Below, piece after piece: positions 11,626 through 22,097 of a DNA stretch of 64,000 nucleotides. Position numbers and translations under genes: made by a program. The notes under the pieces were generated by a model. That model worked only from the letters and a program-made list of their open reading frames with translations, was not told the DNA's origin and made no database searches. How positions within the stretch are numbered: the first letter of the stretch is position 1; each line of letters starts with the position of its first letter. The stretch is from Girardinichthys multiradiatus. Taxonomy: Eukaryota; Chordata; Actinopteri; Cyprinodontiformes; Goodeidae. Location: positions 26,374,442-26,438,441 of the forward strand of contig NC_061813.1 in the NCBI RefSeq assembly GCF_021462225.1, in the 5' to 3' direction.

Positions 11626-12700
11626 CAGCCAAGAGACACAGTCCCTCCAGCGTGTCCTGGACCGTTGCTTGGGCCTCTTCCTGGTGGGACGTGCCTGGAA
11701 CACCTTCCGAGGTAGGTGTCCAGGAAGCATCTGGTATAGATGCCCGAGCCACCTCAACTAGCTCCTCTTGATGTGGAGAAGCAGCGGCTTTACTCCAAGT
11801 TCCTCCTGGATGGTTGAGCTCCTCACACTATCTCTAAGAGAGTGCCCGGCCACCCAACGGAGGAAACTCATTTTAGCCGCTTGTATCCGGGATCTCGTTC
11901 TTTCGGTCATGACCCAAAGTTCATGGCCATAGGTTAGGACCGACAGGTAAATCGAAAGCTTCGCTTTTCAGCTCTCTCTTCACCACAAAGGACCGGCACA
12001 GCGTCCCCATTACTGCACCAGCCGCACCGATCCGTCTGTCGATCTCCCATTCCATTCTCCCCTCACTCGTGAACAAGACCCCAAGATACTTGGGGCACAA
12101 ACTCCACTTGAGGCATAAACTCCCCTTCAACCTGAAGAGGACAAGCCACCCTTTTCCGGTAGAGAATTATGGCCTTGGACTTGGTGGAGATGATCTTCAT
12201 CCCAGCCACTTCACACCTGACTGGGAACCGCCCCGGTGCATGCTGTAGGTTTTGGCCAGAGGGAGCCAGCAAGATCAAGTCATCTGCAAAAACAAGAGAC
12301 GAAAGGCTCCTTCCCCCCCCAGCGAGGTGACATTCCACGTCCCTAGAGCCAGCCAAAGCATCCGAAAATCGGGCCGTCGAGGTCTCCACCTTCGTCCATT
12401 CCCCGATCCTCTTTGTACCAGCCCCTCATAGTTCCCCCTGCAGCTGGTGGGCCCACTGGGAGATGGCCTCACGTCTCTCATTCGGTTTGGCCCGGCCAGG
12501 TCCCGCGAGAAGCAACCCGGCTACCAGGTGGTCTCTGACGAGTCCCAACCCCAGGCCTGGCTCCAGGGTGGGACCCCGTCTCCACCGTACCAGGTGACGT
12601 CATGTGCCTTTATGTTGTGGTCCTCATGAAGGCGTCTTGGACCCCTCTTTGTCTGACCTGTTACCCAGAGCCTCCATGGGAGACCCTACCAGGGGCATTA
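11626..12700 (-). mobile_element. RTE-type LINE fragment, reversed, with large internal deletion
   Basis: On the minus strand the order is 5' leader (about 12700-12405), endonuclease start GTWNVTSLGG (about 12325), then an immediate jump to the reverse transcriptase at SLVFADDLILLAP (FADD near 12278-12289). This is followed by LGVLFTSEGRMEWEIDRRIG and a C-terminal part with [12 protein letters not shown], truncated at 11626. The endonuclease body and the polymerase fingers are missing. It is the same family as the LINE at 2412, but a different part survives. Several frameshifts and stops mark it as a pseudogene. Confidence 0.82.
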
Positions 12701-12702
12701 TA

Positions 12703-14270
12703 CAGGTCCTTCTCAAAATATTAGCATATTGTGATAAAGTTCATTATTTTCCATAATGTCATGATGAAAATTTAACATTCATATATTTTAGATTCATCGC
12801 ACACTAACTGAAATATTTCAGGTCTTTTATTGTCTTAATACGGATGATTGTGGCATACAGCTCATGAAAACCCAAAATTCCCATCTCACAAAATTAGCAT
12901 ATTTCATCCGACCAATAAAAGAAAAGTGTTTTTAATACAAAAAATGTCAACCTTCAAATAATCATGTACAGTTATGCACTCAATACTTGGTCGGGAATCC
13001 TTTGGCAGAAATTACTGTTTCAATGCGGCGTGGCATGGAGGCAATCAGCCTGTGGCACTGCTGAGGTCTTATGGAGGCCCAGGATGCTTCGATAGCATCC
13101 TTTAGCTCATCCAGAGTGTTGGGTCTTGAGTCTCTCAACGTTCTCTTCACAATATCCCACAGAATCTCTATGGGGTTCAGGTCAGGAGAGTTGGCAGGCC
13201 AATTGAGCACAGTGATACCATGGTCAGTAAACCATTTACCAGTGGTTTTGGCACTGTGAGCAGGTGCCAGGTCGTGCTGAAAAATGAAATCTTCATCTCC
13301 ATAAAGCTTTTCAGCAGATGGAAGCATGAAGTGCTCCAAAATCTCCTGATAGCTAGCTGCATTGACCCTGCCCTTGATAAAACACAGTGGACCAACACCA
13401 GCAGCTGACACGGCACCCCAGACCATCACTGACTGTGGGTACTTGACACTGGACCTCTGGCATTTTGGCATTTCCTTCTCCCCAGTCTTCCTCCAGACTC
13501 TGGCACCTTGATTTCTGAATGACATGCAGAATTTGCTTTCATCCGAAAAAAGTACTTTGGACCACTGAGCAACAGTCCAGTGCTGCTTCTCTGTAGCCCA
13601 TGTCTGGGGAATGCGGCACCTGTAGCCCATTTCCTGCACACACCTGTGCACAGTGGCTCTGGATGTTTCTACTCCACACTCAGTCCACTGCTTCCGCAGG
13701 TCCCCCATGGTCTGGAATCGGCCCTTCTCCACAATCTTCCTCAGGGTCCGGTCACCTCTTCTCGTTGTGCACCGTTTTCTGCCACACTTTTTCCTTCCCA
13801 CAGACTTCCCACTGAGGTGCCTTGATACAGCACTCTGGGAACAGCCTATTCGTACAGAAATTTCTTTCTGTGTCTTACCCTCTTGCTTGAGGGTGTCAAT
13901 AGTGGCCTTCTGGACAGCAGTCAGGTCGGCAGTCTTACCCATGATTGGGGTTTTGAGTGATGAACCAGGCTGGGAGTTTTAAAGGCCCCAGGAATCTTTT
14001 GCAGGTGTTTAGAGTTAACTCGTTGATTCAGATGATTAGTTTCATAGCTCGTTTAGAGACCCTTTTAATGATATGCTAATTTTGTGAGATAGGAATTTTG
14101 GGTTTTCATGAGCTGTATGCCAAAATCATCTGTATTAAGACAATAAAAGACCTGAAATATTTCAGTTAGTGTGCAATGAATCTAAAATATATGAATGTTA
14201 AATTTTCATCATGACATTATGGAAAATAATGAACTTTATCACAATATGCTAATATTTTGAGAAGGACCAG
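12703..14270 (-). mobile_element. Tcb2-like Tc1 element, copy A (nearly intact)
   Basis: The inverted repeats are 200 bp each (12703-12902 and 14071-14270), flanked by TA (12701-12702, 14271-14272). Each repeat carries an outer and an inner copy of a TCTCAAAATATTAGCATAT-like motif, the IR/DR arrangement known from Tc1 elements such as Sleeping Beauty. The right terminus reads GGACCAG instead of GGACCTG. The length of 1568 bp is 42 bp shorter than the copy at 52267, which equals the 14-codon deletion in its gene. It lies at the 5' edge of the reversed RTE fragment. Confidence 0.95.
12980..13942 (-). CDS. Tc1 transposase (Tcb2-like), 320 aa, with in-frame 14-residue deletion
   Basis: This DDE transposase binds the inverted repeats of its own family and performs cut-and-paste at TA sites. 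The start is the ATG at 13942 (MGKTADLTAVQKATIDTLKQ). A helix-turn-helix (TQKEISVRIGCSQSAVSRHL) is followed by an AT-hook-like GRKKCGRKRC. The catalytic triad is visible: LFSDESKF, FQHDLAPAH and SPDLNPIEILW, with 34 residues between the second Asp and Glu (DD34E). Compared with the 334-residue copy at 52595 it lacks 14 residues after RCRIPQ, between the DNA-binding and catalytic parts, without frame loss. Other substitutions are few. Whether it is active is unknown; the lost linker may impair it. Confidence 0.9.
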   Translation of the reverse strand: MGKTADLTAVQKATIDTLKQEGKTQKEISVRIGCSQSAVSRHLSGKSVGRKKCGRKRCTTRRGDRTLRKIVEKGRFQTMGDLRKQWTECGVETSRATVHRCVQEMGYRCRIPQTWATEKQHWTVAQWSKVLFSDESKFCMSFRNQGARVWRKTGEKEMPKCQRSSVKYPQSVMVWGAVSAAGVGPLCFIKGRVNAASYQEILEHFMLPSAEKLYGDEDFIFQHDLAPAHSAKTTGKWFTDHGITVLNWPANSPDLNPIEILWDIVKRTLRDSRPNTLDELKDAIEASWASIRPQQCHRLIASMPRRIETVISAKGFPTKY

Positions 14271-14272
14271 TA

Positions 14273-14302
14273 TATATAAATATATATATATACATATATA
14301 TC
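14273..14302. repeat. AT-rich dinucleotide tract
   Basis: TA/ATAT-rich low-complexity DNA lies just outside the right TA of the Tc1 copy. This is typical insertion-site composition. Confidence 0.7.
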
Positions 14303-14583
14303 TGTTCTGTGTTTATTGTGTTAATTTGTCTCACTCCCTCTGTCTCCCTGCAGTCTGTTCCTCACCTATTTCCAATTTCTCTTGATTACCTGGTCCTGTT
14401 GTTCATTGGTTTTCCCTGCATTTCCTGTTTGTATTTAGATTCCTTTGTTTCTTAGTTCCCCGCTGGTTCCTACCGTTATGTCTCCATTCGTTACTCTGTG
14501 TCCTGGCCTGGTTCTAGTCATAATCTCCATGTTTCATGTCATCCGTGTATCATGTCAAGCCTGCCCTGTCTGTGAGTGAAGAT
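14303..14583 (+). mobile_element. Gypsy-like LTR fragment
   Basis: The sequence from TTGATTACCTGGTCCTGTTG through CCTGCATTTCCTGTTTGTAT matches, with few changes, the LTR at 21685-22097. The ends are missing: no TG/CA termini or target duplication are visible. It is read as a truncated LTR of the same T-rich Gypsy-type family. Confidence 0.6.
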
Positions 14584-15829
14584 AGTTAAATGCTACTAAT
14601 CCTTTCACGTACCTTGTTCAAGAGATTTTTGGTCCAACTACAGCACTCCGCATTACAACAATTGGTGCATCCCATCAAAACGTTCTATTTTTTTTGTCAT
14701 TTTCCAGAGGCATGTTGGTTTTTAAATTATTCTTCTTTATATTTTTGTGTCAAAAACTCTTGGAAATTAGCTCAAAAACTTGACAGAAAGTTAAGAATAA
14801 AATTTTCAAAATGGAAACGGTCAAGGATCTCTCTATCTATGTTCTATTTGTAAGAAGTTTATGATTTAGCAGCACATTGAAAACCCTGATTGGTAACTGG
14901 CTCATATCAGAAAGAAAAAAAATCAGGTTTTGGTTTTATATTTGTAATGTCATTGCATATATTCAGCGTCCTCTAATTTTTTTTTTCTCACCTTTATAAC
15001 GATGTGTAAGGAGCCTAGAAAAACAACTGTTAATATGGACAAGTTTAAGTGAGTGCCTAGTTTCTTGACATTTCCTGACTCATGAAGATCAGTGCACTGG
15101 AATACCGGCATAGCATATTTCCTTGTCTTTCTCTTTTAGAAGAGTGGCCTAAAGAATTCATCTTTAAAAAGTAAAATATAAAGAAATAGTTCAATTACAT
15201 TTAGTTAAAGGAATATGCAGATGGACAATTGGTGTTACTCATCACAATTTGTAAAAACTATAACAATAAAATAATACTGCTGCAATAAAATATACATTTA
15301 TTTTAGGGCTTTTTACACTTCATTGGACATAGCATAAATAAATATGGAGGAAGGTGTAGATTGTATCTGCAATGGTATTTTCAACTCATTGCTTTTTTTT
15401 TGTCTTAGTATGTCATAGTATGTTACCACATGTTTACATACAACATACTGTATATTTAATTTCTGTTCTTAGTTTCTGTTGATAAACAACTAATTCTGAC
15501 TCTACAGCAGCTCATTAAGAACACATGTTTAGTTCTGCTCTGTATCTTAAATGTTTGGAAGTATTTTTCTCTTCTACTAGAATACTGATTTTAGAAGTAC
15601 AGAATCATCATAAGAAAAGGAAAACTACCATTTACCCCAGTTAAAGACATCTGGGCTGTGGTTTTGCCTGTATGATAATTATTTAGATTGAATGTTAGAC
15701 ACAACATGTAAATGTGAATGTTCTGCTTTCCTTGACACCACAAAAACTTCAGGTCTTATCATATGACTGGCTGTCTCTAATCTTGATTTTGCATTTTTAA
15801 TCTTATAACAGTCTTCATCAGCCAGGATT
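14584..15829. other. AT-rich sequence, no gene seen
   Basis: An 87-codon open frame at 14590 starts inside LTR-derived sequence and has no motif. Nothing else is recognised. The segment ends with GGATT, the left target duplication of the next LTR. Confidence 0.5.
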
Positions 15830-16416
15830 TATCACAGTGTGTGTTTTTGGTTTGGTATTTGTTTACGTTTAGTCAGGTGCTTTTCTGTTCTAAGTATGGT
15901 TAGTTCTTGAGTCCTCCTTGTTGGTGTTTTATTTTCTAGGTTCTGTTATGGTAACTGTGTTATTTAGTTGCATTATTAGATCTGTTATCTTCCTGTGTTC
16001 TGGTCTCTTGGGTTTGTTTACTGTTTGGCTTGTCGGGCTTCTCATGTTCTTGTTTATCCCTATTTGGTTCACCTGCCTCTCAGTCTCCCAGTCTGTCCAC
16101 ACCTGTGTCCTGTTCGTCCCTGATTACCTGCCCTATTGTTTCATGTCCAGCTTCGTTGGTATTTAAGGTAATCTTTGTCCTTTGTTCCATGTGGTGTCTT
16201 GATGTCTCTTTTGATGTTTCTTTGGATTTCGTTCTGGCTTCGGATCCTGTTAGGTTCAATTTTGAAAAATCCCTTGTAATCAGGATTATCCTGTCACCCT
16301 GCACCTCACCTGCATGTAAGTGGCTTCTCTTGAAATTAAAGAAGGAGTTTCGAACCCACTTTGCTTTTCTCCGTGCTTGTCTGCTTTTGGTCCAGCAAAC
16401 AAACCTCATTATGACA
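15830..16416 (+). mobile_element. Solo LTR (Gypsy-like) with GGATT target duplication
   Basis: A perfect 5-bp duplication, GGATT, flanks it at 15825-15829 and 16417-16421. The right end reads CATTATGACA. The left end reads TATCACAG, a one-base decay of the expected TGTCACAG. The body is T-rich, and an ATTAAA polyadenylation-like signal near 16336 sets plus orientation. The 3' end (TTTGGTCCAGCAAAC...TGACA) resembles those of the LTRs at 7345 and 21685. No internal domain is present. Open frames inside it are not genes. Confidence 0.85.
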
Positions 16417-16774
16417 GGATTACTCTCTACTAGTGTTGTGGTGCTGGGGGGCAGTCTCACGACTGGCCTTGAGACTATTTTGCATGTTTCAGTGCTTTTT
16501 CATTCTTGAAGGAGCTGGATACTGGATTTTTTCTCAAAGTGAGTCAGGTCAAAACAACAGCTTTAACATTATCCTTTTCTTTTTACTTCCAGTTAATGTA
16601 AAACTCCTGGCTGCATTCCAATACAACTAGTAATGTTTCTTAGTTTGAAAATCTTAAATCTACCATCTGTGTCCCCTACCTGCTGAAGATGAGAAGGTGA
16701 AAGGGATGAAAAAATAATAGCGAAAAACATGTTAAAGTCTTTCTATCTGTAAAGCATGTAGAAAAAAAAAAGAA

Positions 16775-17912
16775 AAAGTGGTAAGACAATTATGCCGATT
16801 TATGACCGGATCTTCTTCCCACAATCTTGAGGACACCCCGATTATCATGATGGCTCTAAAGATAATCTTATGAGATATTCCTGATGTGTGTGGTGTGCTA
16901 AGAGTGATCTAGTCTGCTCGAAATGGCATCGGCTCTGACCATTTTGAATTGTTTTGGCCCAATATCCTAACTTGTGGAGTGTTCCTCAGGGACAAACAAG
17001 CTTGCAGCCTGTTGAATGTGACGTATAGCCAATCAGAAAGCGAGGTAGCAGAAACACATACGGGAATCCAAAATGGGGAAAAGCTCAATGAAATATCACA
17101 ACATAGAACAATCTAAACACAGTGTGTAACGAAGTTTCCAGAGGAAATACACACAAAAACTCACCTCCATTTCATAGTGTAGCAAGTAGAGCCCCTACTT
17201 GCTGCACTCCTTTTAACCAACAGTTTTTCTTTTTGTAATGGAGTTTTGATGAAAATTAAATCTGGAAGACTCCACTCTACCACTGGCTCCGTCCTATTAC
17301 TCCATCCTGCATCTCTGCTCCAACCAATCAGCCCCAAGTCTGTATTCCTTCTCAGTCAATCCCCCTTCAAGGCTTCGCTTTTAAGGACCTCCAACCTTGG
17401 ATATCCCTGCTCTCCCGCCTTGCTTAGACCCTCCTCCACCTCATCGCCACCATCTGGCTTCCTAGCTCCTTCCAACTCCCATATCTCCTCGGGCCTCCAC
17501 TCCCATCACCAGTATCGGATCCCAGGGGGGGAAGACATCTCTAATCCTAAATCGTTCAATCAAGCTCATGTCATGCATAGCATTCATGTCTTCCTCCGGG
17601 GTCCGAGCACCAAAGAAATAAACATCTGCTATTTAACTTCTCTAATTGCCATCTTTCTGTTCTTATTGTGAGTCTTTACAGGACTGAAATGTTTTTTCTC
17701 TGTTAAAATTAGTCCACAAACTATCGGCATCTCCCATCTGACATCTGAATGTTTGTGAGTATTATCTGTTTGTGTGTGGTGTGCTGTGCTTGCCATGTGA
17801 CTGTATACCCCACACAGTAGGACCAAACCTGTTTTATCTACAATTTTATGTCATGAGTGGGGTCAGGTTTTGAAAATTAACTGACATTTTTTTTTATCTT
17901 GCCATGTGAACC
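16775..17912. mobile_element. hAT-like non-autonomous DNA transposon (decayed)
   Basis: The left part (ATGCCGATTTATGACC, then ATGGCTCTAAAGATAATCTT and GAGATATTCCTG near 16845-16885) matches the left part of the element at 49625. The right end reads ATCTTGCCATGTGAACC, the complement of the TTCACACGGCAGGATTTT-type end of that other copy. No transposase is visible. A 400-bp C-rich segment in the middle (about 17240-17660), ending with an AATAAA, is not part of the other copy and may be a separate insertion. Assignment to hAT rests on memory of such TIRs in fish genomes. Confidence 0.55.
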
Positions 17913-18092
17913 AGGCATAAGTAAAGTCCACCACTATGTGTTGCCTCCACTCACTCTGCCTGCACCCAATGCTAAGTTAGTTAATGTTTAGCTGGCTCTG
18001 TGCTCTATGTAAATGAGAGTCTGTTGATAAGTTTGTGTTCACTTAAAGGATTACGGCAATGGTCTTGAAAACAATCTGTTTTCTTTTATTTA

Positions 18093-18215
18093 TTTATTTT
18101 TTTGGTCTTGGACTTGGTATTGCCTGCTTAAAAGTCTAGGTCTTGTCTTAGTCTTGGTATTATTTGGTCTAGTCTTGCCTCGTTCTTGGGTAGGTGGTGT
18201 TGACTGCAACACTAC
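18093..18215. repeat. GTCTTGG-rich low-complexity repeat
   Basis: Imperfect tandem units of GTCTTGGACTTGGT / TCTAGTCTTG type. Such tracts are frequent in fish genomes. No coding meaning. Confidence 0.7.
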
Positions 18216-18896
18216 TTTCAACTTCATGATTTTAGCCAACAGTTCATAATGTTTGGATACCAGTAGTCTGGTGGGCTTAAGCTGTGATTTAAGCTAGTCT
18301 ACTAGCGTATTCACTTGTAAAGTCAGGAGAACATGCAGATGCTGTCATTTCAAATAGAAGAATATCAAATTTCTATAAAATAACTTTTAATTGGGTGCTG
18401 CAAAATATACACTTAACATGAAGGCAAAATAATAGAAAAATGACAAAAAAGATTAACGCATTATAAAGATACTTGCAATAATTTTTATCCTACTTTGACC
18501 ATTAATAACATTGCACTGATACCCTCCAAGATTAAGGAAACAGAGGTCATAAATGAACAGCAGACTTGACTGTTGATAGAGTCCATGAAGTGTAAAGCGA
18601 GTGAGCAGATAGATGGTAAAGGGACTTTGAGATGAAACGTAGAGCAGATGGCACTCTGTGGGTGGTACCGGCCATCTCAAGCTGTGTGAGACACAGTCTG
18701 TCACTGATTGGTGTCTATCTTGGCCCACTGGTTGGTTGATTTCTAGCATCAAAGACAGCAGGAGACAAGAACCAGTGTTTTTGTGGTGACAGCATGGTGG
18801 AGGAATCATTATTACCAAGGACTGACTTCTGTGATCATCAAGACATCATTCAAGTAAAAAGAAAGAAAGAAAAACTAAAGGATTCTGCATTATATA
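18216..18896. other. No gene recognised
   Basis: A 121-codon minus-strand open frame at 18453-18818 has no recognised motif and contains no splice-like context. It is most likely chance. Confidence 0.45.
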
Positions 18897-20023
18897 CAGA
18901 TACATCTAAAAAATTAGAATATCATAAATATTTTCAATATTTTTTGATAGTCATTTCAGAAAGTGAATCTCATATATGATATAAATTCATTCCACATAGA
19001 ATAAAATATTTCAAGACTTTTTTTTTTTTTACTTTGGATGATTATGTCTAACGGATATTGAAAACTCAAAATTAGGTGTCTCAGAAACATTTGAATATCG
19101 CATAACACCAGCTTAAAAATAATAGCCTTTTCAATGTACAAATGTTATGTAATGGCTGTATCCAAGCATATTCATGGAAAATATGGAAAGCTGAGTGGAA
19201 GAAAAATGTGTGGTAGGAGAAGGTTCACCATCAACAGGGATAACTGCAGTTCTGATAGGATTGTCAAGCAAAATGTTGCATTCGCTAAGGAAAAACAGAA
19301 CTGGACTGTAGCTCACTCGTCCAAAGGCCTATTTTCAGATGAAAGTAAAGTTTACATTTCATTTGGAAACCAAGGTCCCAGAGTCTGGAGGAAGAGTGGA
19401 GCGGCACAGAATCCTTGATGCTTGAAATCCAGTGGGAAGTTTCCAATGTCAGTGATGATTTTGGGTCCCATGTCATATGCTGGTGTTGGTCCACTGTGTT
19501 TTCTGAGGTCCACAGTCAACATAGCCATCTATTAGGAATTCTAAGAGCAATGAATGCTTCCTTCTGCTGACCAGCACAACTTGGCCACTGCTCACACTAC
19601 CAAAGGTACCAACAGCTGGTTTAAGGACCATGGTGTCACTGTGCTTGACTGGCCAGCAAACTCACCTGAATCCCATAGAGAATCTATGGAGAAGTGTCCA
19701 GAAGAAGATGACCTGAAGGCCACTACCAAAGCAACCTAGGCTTCCATTACATCTCAGCAGTGCCACAGGCCGATCGCTTCCTTGCCTTGAAGCACTGACG
19801 CAGTAATTTATATAAAAGAAGGTCTAACCAAGTATTGAGTGCATAGAAATGAACAGACTTTTCAGAAGGCATACATTTCTGTTTAAAATGCCCCTTTTTG
19901 TTGATGTTATGTAAGCTTCCAACCCTCTGAGATGTGGAATGAATCTATATAATAGATGAGTTTCCATTTTTAAAATAGGTGACCAAATATGTTCAACTTT
20001 TTCACAATACTTTTGAGACTGAC
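18897..20023 (+). mobile_element. Old Tc1 element of the second family (decayed)
   Basis: The left end after TA reads CAGATACATCTAAAAAATTAG, a decayed form of the CAGGTGCATCTCAATAAATT end of a widespread fish Tc1 family. A sequence resembling an inner inverted repeat follows near 19050-19100. The right end is near 20000-20023 (TTTTGAGACTGAC, from TTTTTGAGATGCACCTG). It is shorter than the sister copy at 50231 because of internal deletions. It encloses a broken transposase. Confidence 0.7.
19152..19838 (+). pseudogene. Tc1 transposase remnant
   Basis: Reading plus, one frame gives KYGKLSGRKMCGRRRFTINR then KEKQNWTVAHSSKGLFSDES (first catalytic Asp) and NQGPRVWRKSG. After frameshifts come AGVGPLCFLRSTVN, LATAHTTKGTNSWFKDHGVT and LDWPANSPESHRESMEK, where the catalytic PDLNPIEN block is mutated. 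The end matches SQQCHRPIASLP and a TKY stop at 19836. The N-terminal DNA-binding half is deleted. It is related to, but much older than, the Tcb2-like family at 12703. Confidence 0.75.
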
Positions 20024-20687
20024 TTATATTGGTATTTCTACATTGTTGAGGATAATTTTACATTTCCATGTATGAAATGTGGTGTAGTGATGTGTGTTTT
20101 TATCAACAACTATCAGTGTTTTCATAATTTTAATTGAAAAATTATTATATCCACCTAAATAAAGCTTATGACCTTAAAATACCTCTGAATTATAAACATA
20201 AATATAAGGCATTATTCTAAATAAGAGACAAAAAAAACTGCAAAAGTGGCCAAATTATCTGTGCTAACCTGTATAAGCAATGTGATCAGTCTTTGCACTG
20301 GGAAAATCACCCTCTGCCAAATGGTTGCACTACACAAAATCAAAATTGATTCTTTGAGCCTCTGTATTCAGCTGCCAGAGAACCCACAGCACTGCCTCAT
20401 TTGGTAAAATATTATTATAAACACTGAAGCAGTTTTAAAGCCTTAAAATGTAAATAGGGTTGCACCCAAAATTGGATTCTCCTATAGCAAGACTGATCTT
20501 AATAATATAGGCTGCATGGTAAGGGGTAGGCATTATGTCTAAGACAGACAACACAGTGATGGCTGTCAAATTATTCCAATTGATTGTTCAGTATTAATTT
20601 TAGTCAGACAACTGATATTTAAAAACCTTGTAAATCGTTTGTGAAAAACCAAAAAATAAAAATTAGAATTTGCGTATGGATGCAAAG
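20024..20687. other. AT-rich sequence without recognised features
   Basis: No coding similarity, no RNA gene and no repeat boundary were seen. Confidence 0.45.
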
Positions 20688-20806
20688 ATGCACAGTTGCT
20701 AGTTGTCTTGCATCCAGAATGTCCAGACCAATCAGAGGTATGATTCACGTCCTGAGGTCTCTCTGCACCGAGTCTGCATGTTCGTGCATGCGTGAGTTCT
20801 CTCACA
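20688..20806 (+). mobile_element. tRNA-derived SINE fragment (old)
   Basis: Its plus strand, although diverged, matches the sense strand of the SINE at 40298-40634, from the GCACTGTTGC region through the gattcacgtcctgaggtctctctgcaccgagtctgcatg stretch to the ACTCACGCATGCACG-complement part. The 3' half and tail are missing. It directly precedes an L2 LINE fragment. Confidence 0.55.
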
Positions 20807-21236
20807 GTCAGTTCAGAATGCTGCAGCTAGTCTCTTAACAAAAAAAACCAAAAAACATTTCACCCCAGAGCTTCCTTCCCTTCATCCACTCCCTGTTCAT
20901 TTTAGATTTCATTTTAATGTTTTATTGACTACTTATAAGGCACTAGCCATAGGACCATCCTGGATCTAGGGCCTTTTGAGTTTTAGCTCCTTAACTGTGG
21001 AACCAGCTTCCCCTTCATATAAGACAGTCTTCAACTCTTGGTGTTTTCAAGTCTCTTCTAAAAACATATTTGTACTCACTGGCCTTTAACACAGTATCAG
21101 AGCTGACTTGTGGTTTTATTTTGTCCTGTAATGGTTTTAATAGTTTTTAATTTTGAATGATTCTTGTAATTTATTGTGTTGTTTGTAGCACTTTAGCCGA
21201 GCAGTTAGATAATCTATATAAATGAATTGGAAAGGA
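20807..21236 (+). mobile_element. L2-type LINE 3' end (ORF2 C-terminus and 3' UTR)
   Basis: The plus frame reads VQNAAARLLTKKTKKHF, FHFNVLLTTYKALA and TVEPASPSYKTVFNS, the conserved C-terminal region downstream of the reverse transcriptase in L2-like LINEs. A 3' UTR ending ATAATCTATATAAATGAATT follows. One stop after GPSWI interrupts the frame. It is a 5'-truncated dead copy. Confidence 0.7.
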
Positions 21237-21684
21237 ATTAGTCATCTGCCTGCCATGACCCTGCAAGGTTATACAAGTATTGACAATGGGTGGATAGATG
21301 GATAAGTTGGAGTCTTGGGTCCAATCTCTATGTCAAATCACTCAATGAGCATGTTTCTCAGTGAATAATTTTCCCAGAAGGAGGAAGTGAAGAAGTGGCT
21401 GAAGACAAAATCAGAATTTGGTATCCTGTAAATAAAACACTGACTGGGAGTTAATGTTGGATGATGGATGGAGGGGGCAGATCACATCTAAAAAATGTTG
21501 CACACAACCTTGTTCAATCAAGCGTATGCACTAGTAGCGTTAACGTTTTGGAGAATTTTGAACTAAACAATGCTGTTTATGAACTTTTCCCCTCTCCTTT
21601 GTGCAATCGATTGCACAAAGGAGACAAACAGGATTTTTCGGAGGCTTTATTTGCCAGAAAGAAGTTGAGACTTTACTGACTGCT
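21237..21684. other. No gene recognised
   Basis: A short palindrome is visible (TGTGCAATCGATTGCACA at 21600-21617). Nothing else was recognised. Confidence 0.45.
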
Positions 21685-22097
21685 TGTCATACCCAGCCAG
21701 GGACTGGGTTTTGGGTTTGTGTTTTTATTTATTATACCTGGTCTGGTTTCACTCTGTATCCTAGTAGTGTCACCAGCACTTGTTCTGTGTTTTACTTGAT
21801 TACCTGGTCTTGCCGTTCATTGGTTCTCACTGTATTTCCTGTTTGTATTTATGTTCCTCAGTTTTCTCAGTTCCTTGCTGAATCCTTGTGGTGTTTACGT
21901 CATTGATATGTGTGTTACTTGCTATCCTGTGTTGCACCTTGTTATGCGTGGTTAATCTCAGTTCTGGTCTGGTTCTGAAACTCCTGGTTTCCCTGTCTTG
22001 GCTCTGTGAGTAAGAGGAATATTAAACTCACCTTCATTCAACTTGCTCCTGGCCTCTTCTCTGCACTTTGGTCCCACCATAAACCCTGAAATATGAC
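21685..22097 (+). mobile_element. Solo LTR (Gypsy-like)
   Basis: The termini TGTCATA and TATGACA form a perfect 7-bp inverted repeat with TG...CA ends. The body shares TTGATTACCTGGTCTTGCCG and TATTTCCTGTTTGTATTTAT with the fragment at 14303. An ATTAAA signal near 22022 precedes the U5-like end (CTGCACTTTGGTCC). No convincing target duplication is visible (TGCT versus CAGC). It is read as a small solo LTR of about 413 bp, plus orientation. Confidence 0.78.

Noticed and set aside
13071..13982. Several open frames opposite the Tc1 transposase of copy A
   Set aside because: They are antisense shadows of the transposase; the same shadows recur opposite copies B and C.
15918..16509. Long hydrophobic open frames resembling membrane proteins
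   Set aside because: They lie inside a T-rich solo LTR (15830-16416) bounded by a GGATT duplication. T-richness alone produces Phe/Leu/Val-rich frames.
21600..21617. Palindrome TGTGCAATCGATTGCACA as an operator or terminator
   Set aside because: Short palindromes of this size are expected in 64 kb of AT-rich eukaryotic DNA, and there is no neighbouring gene.
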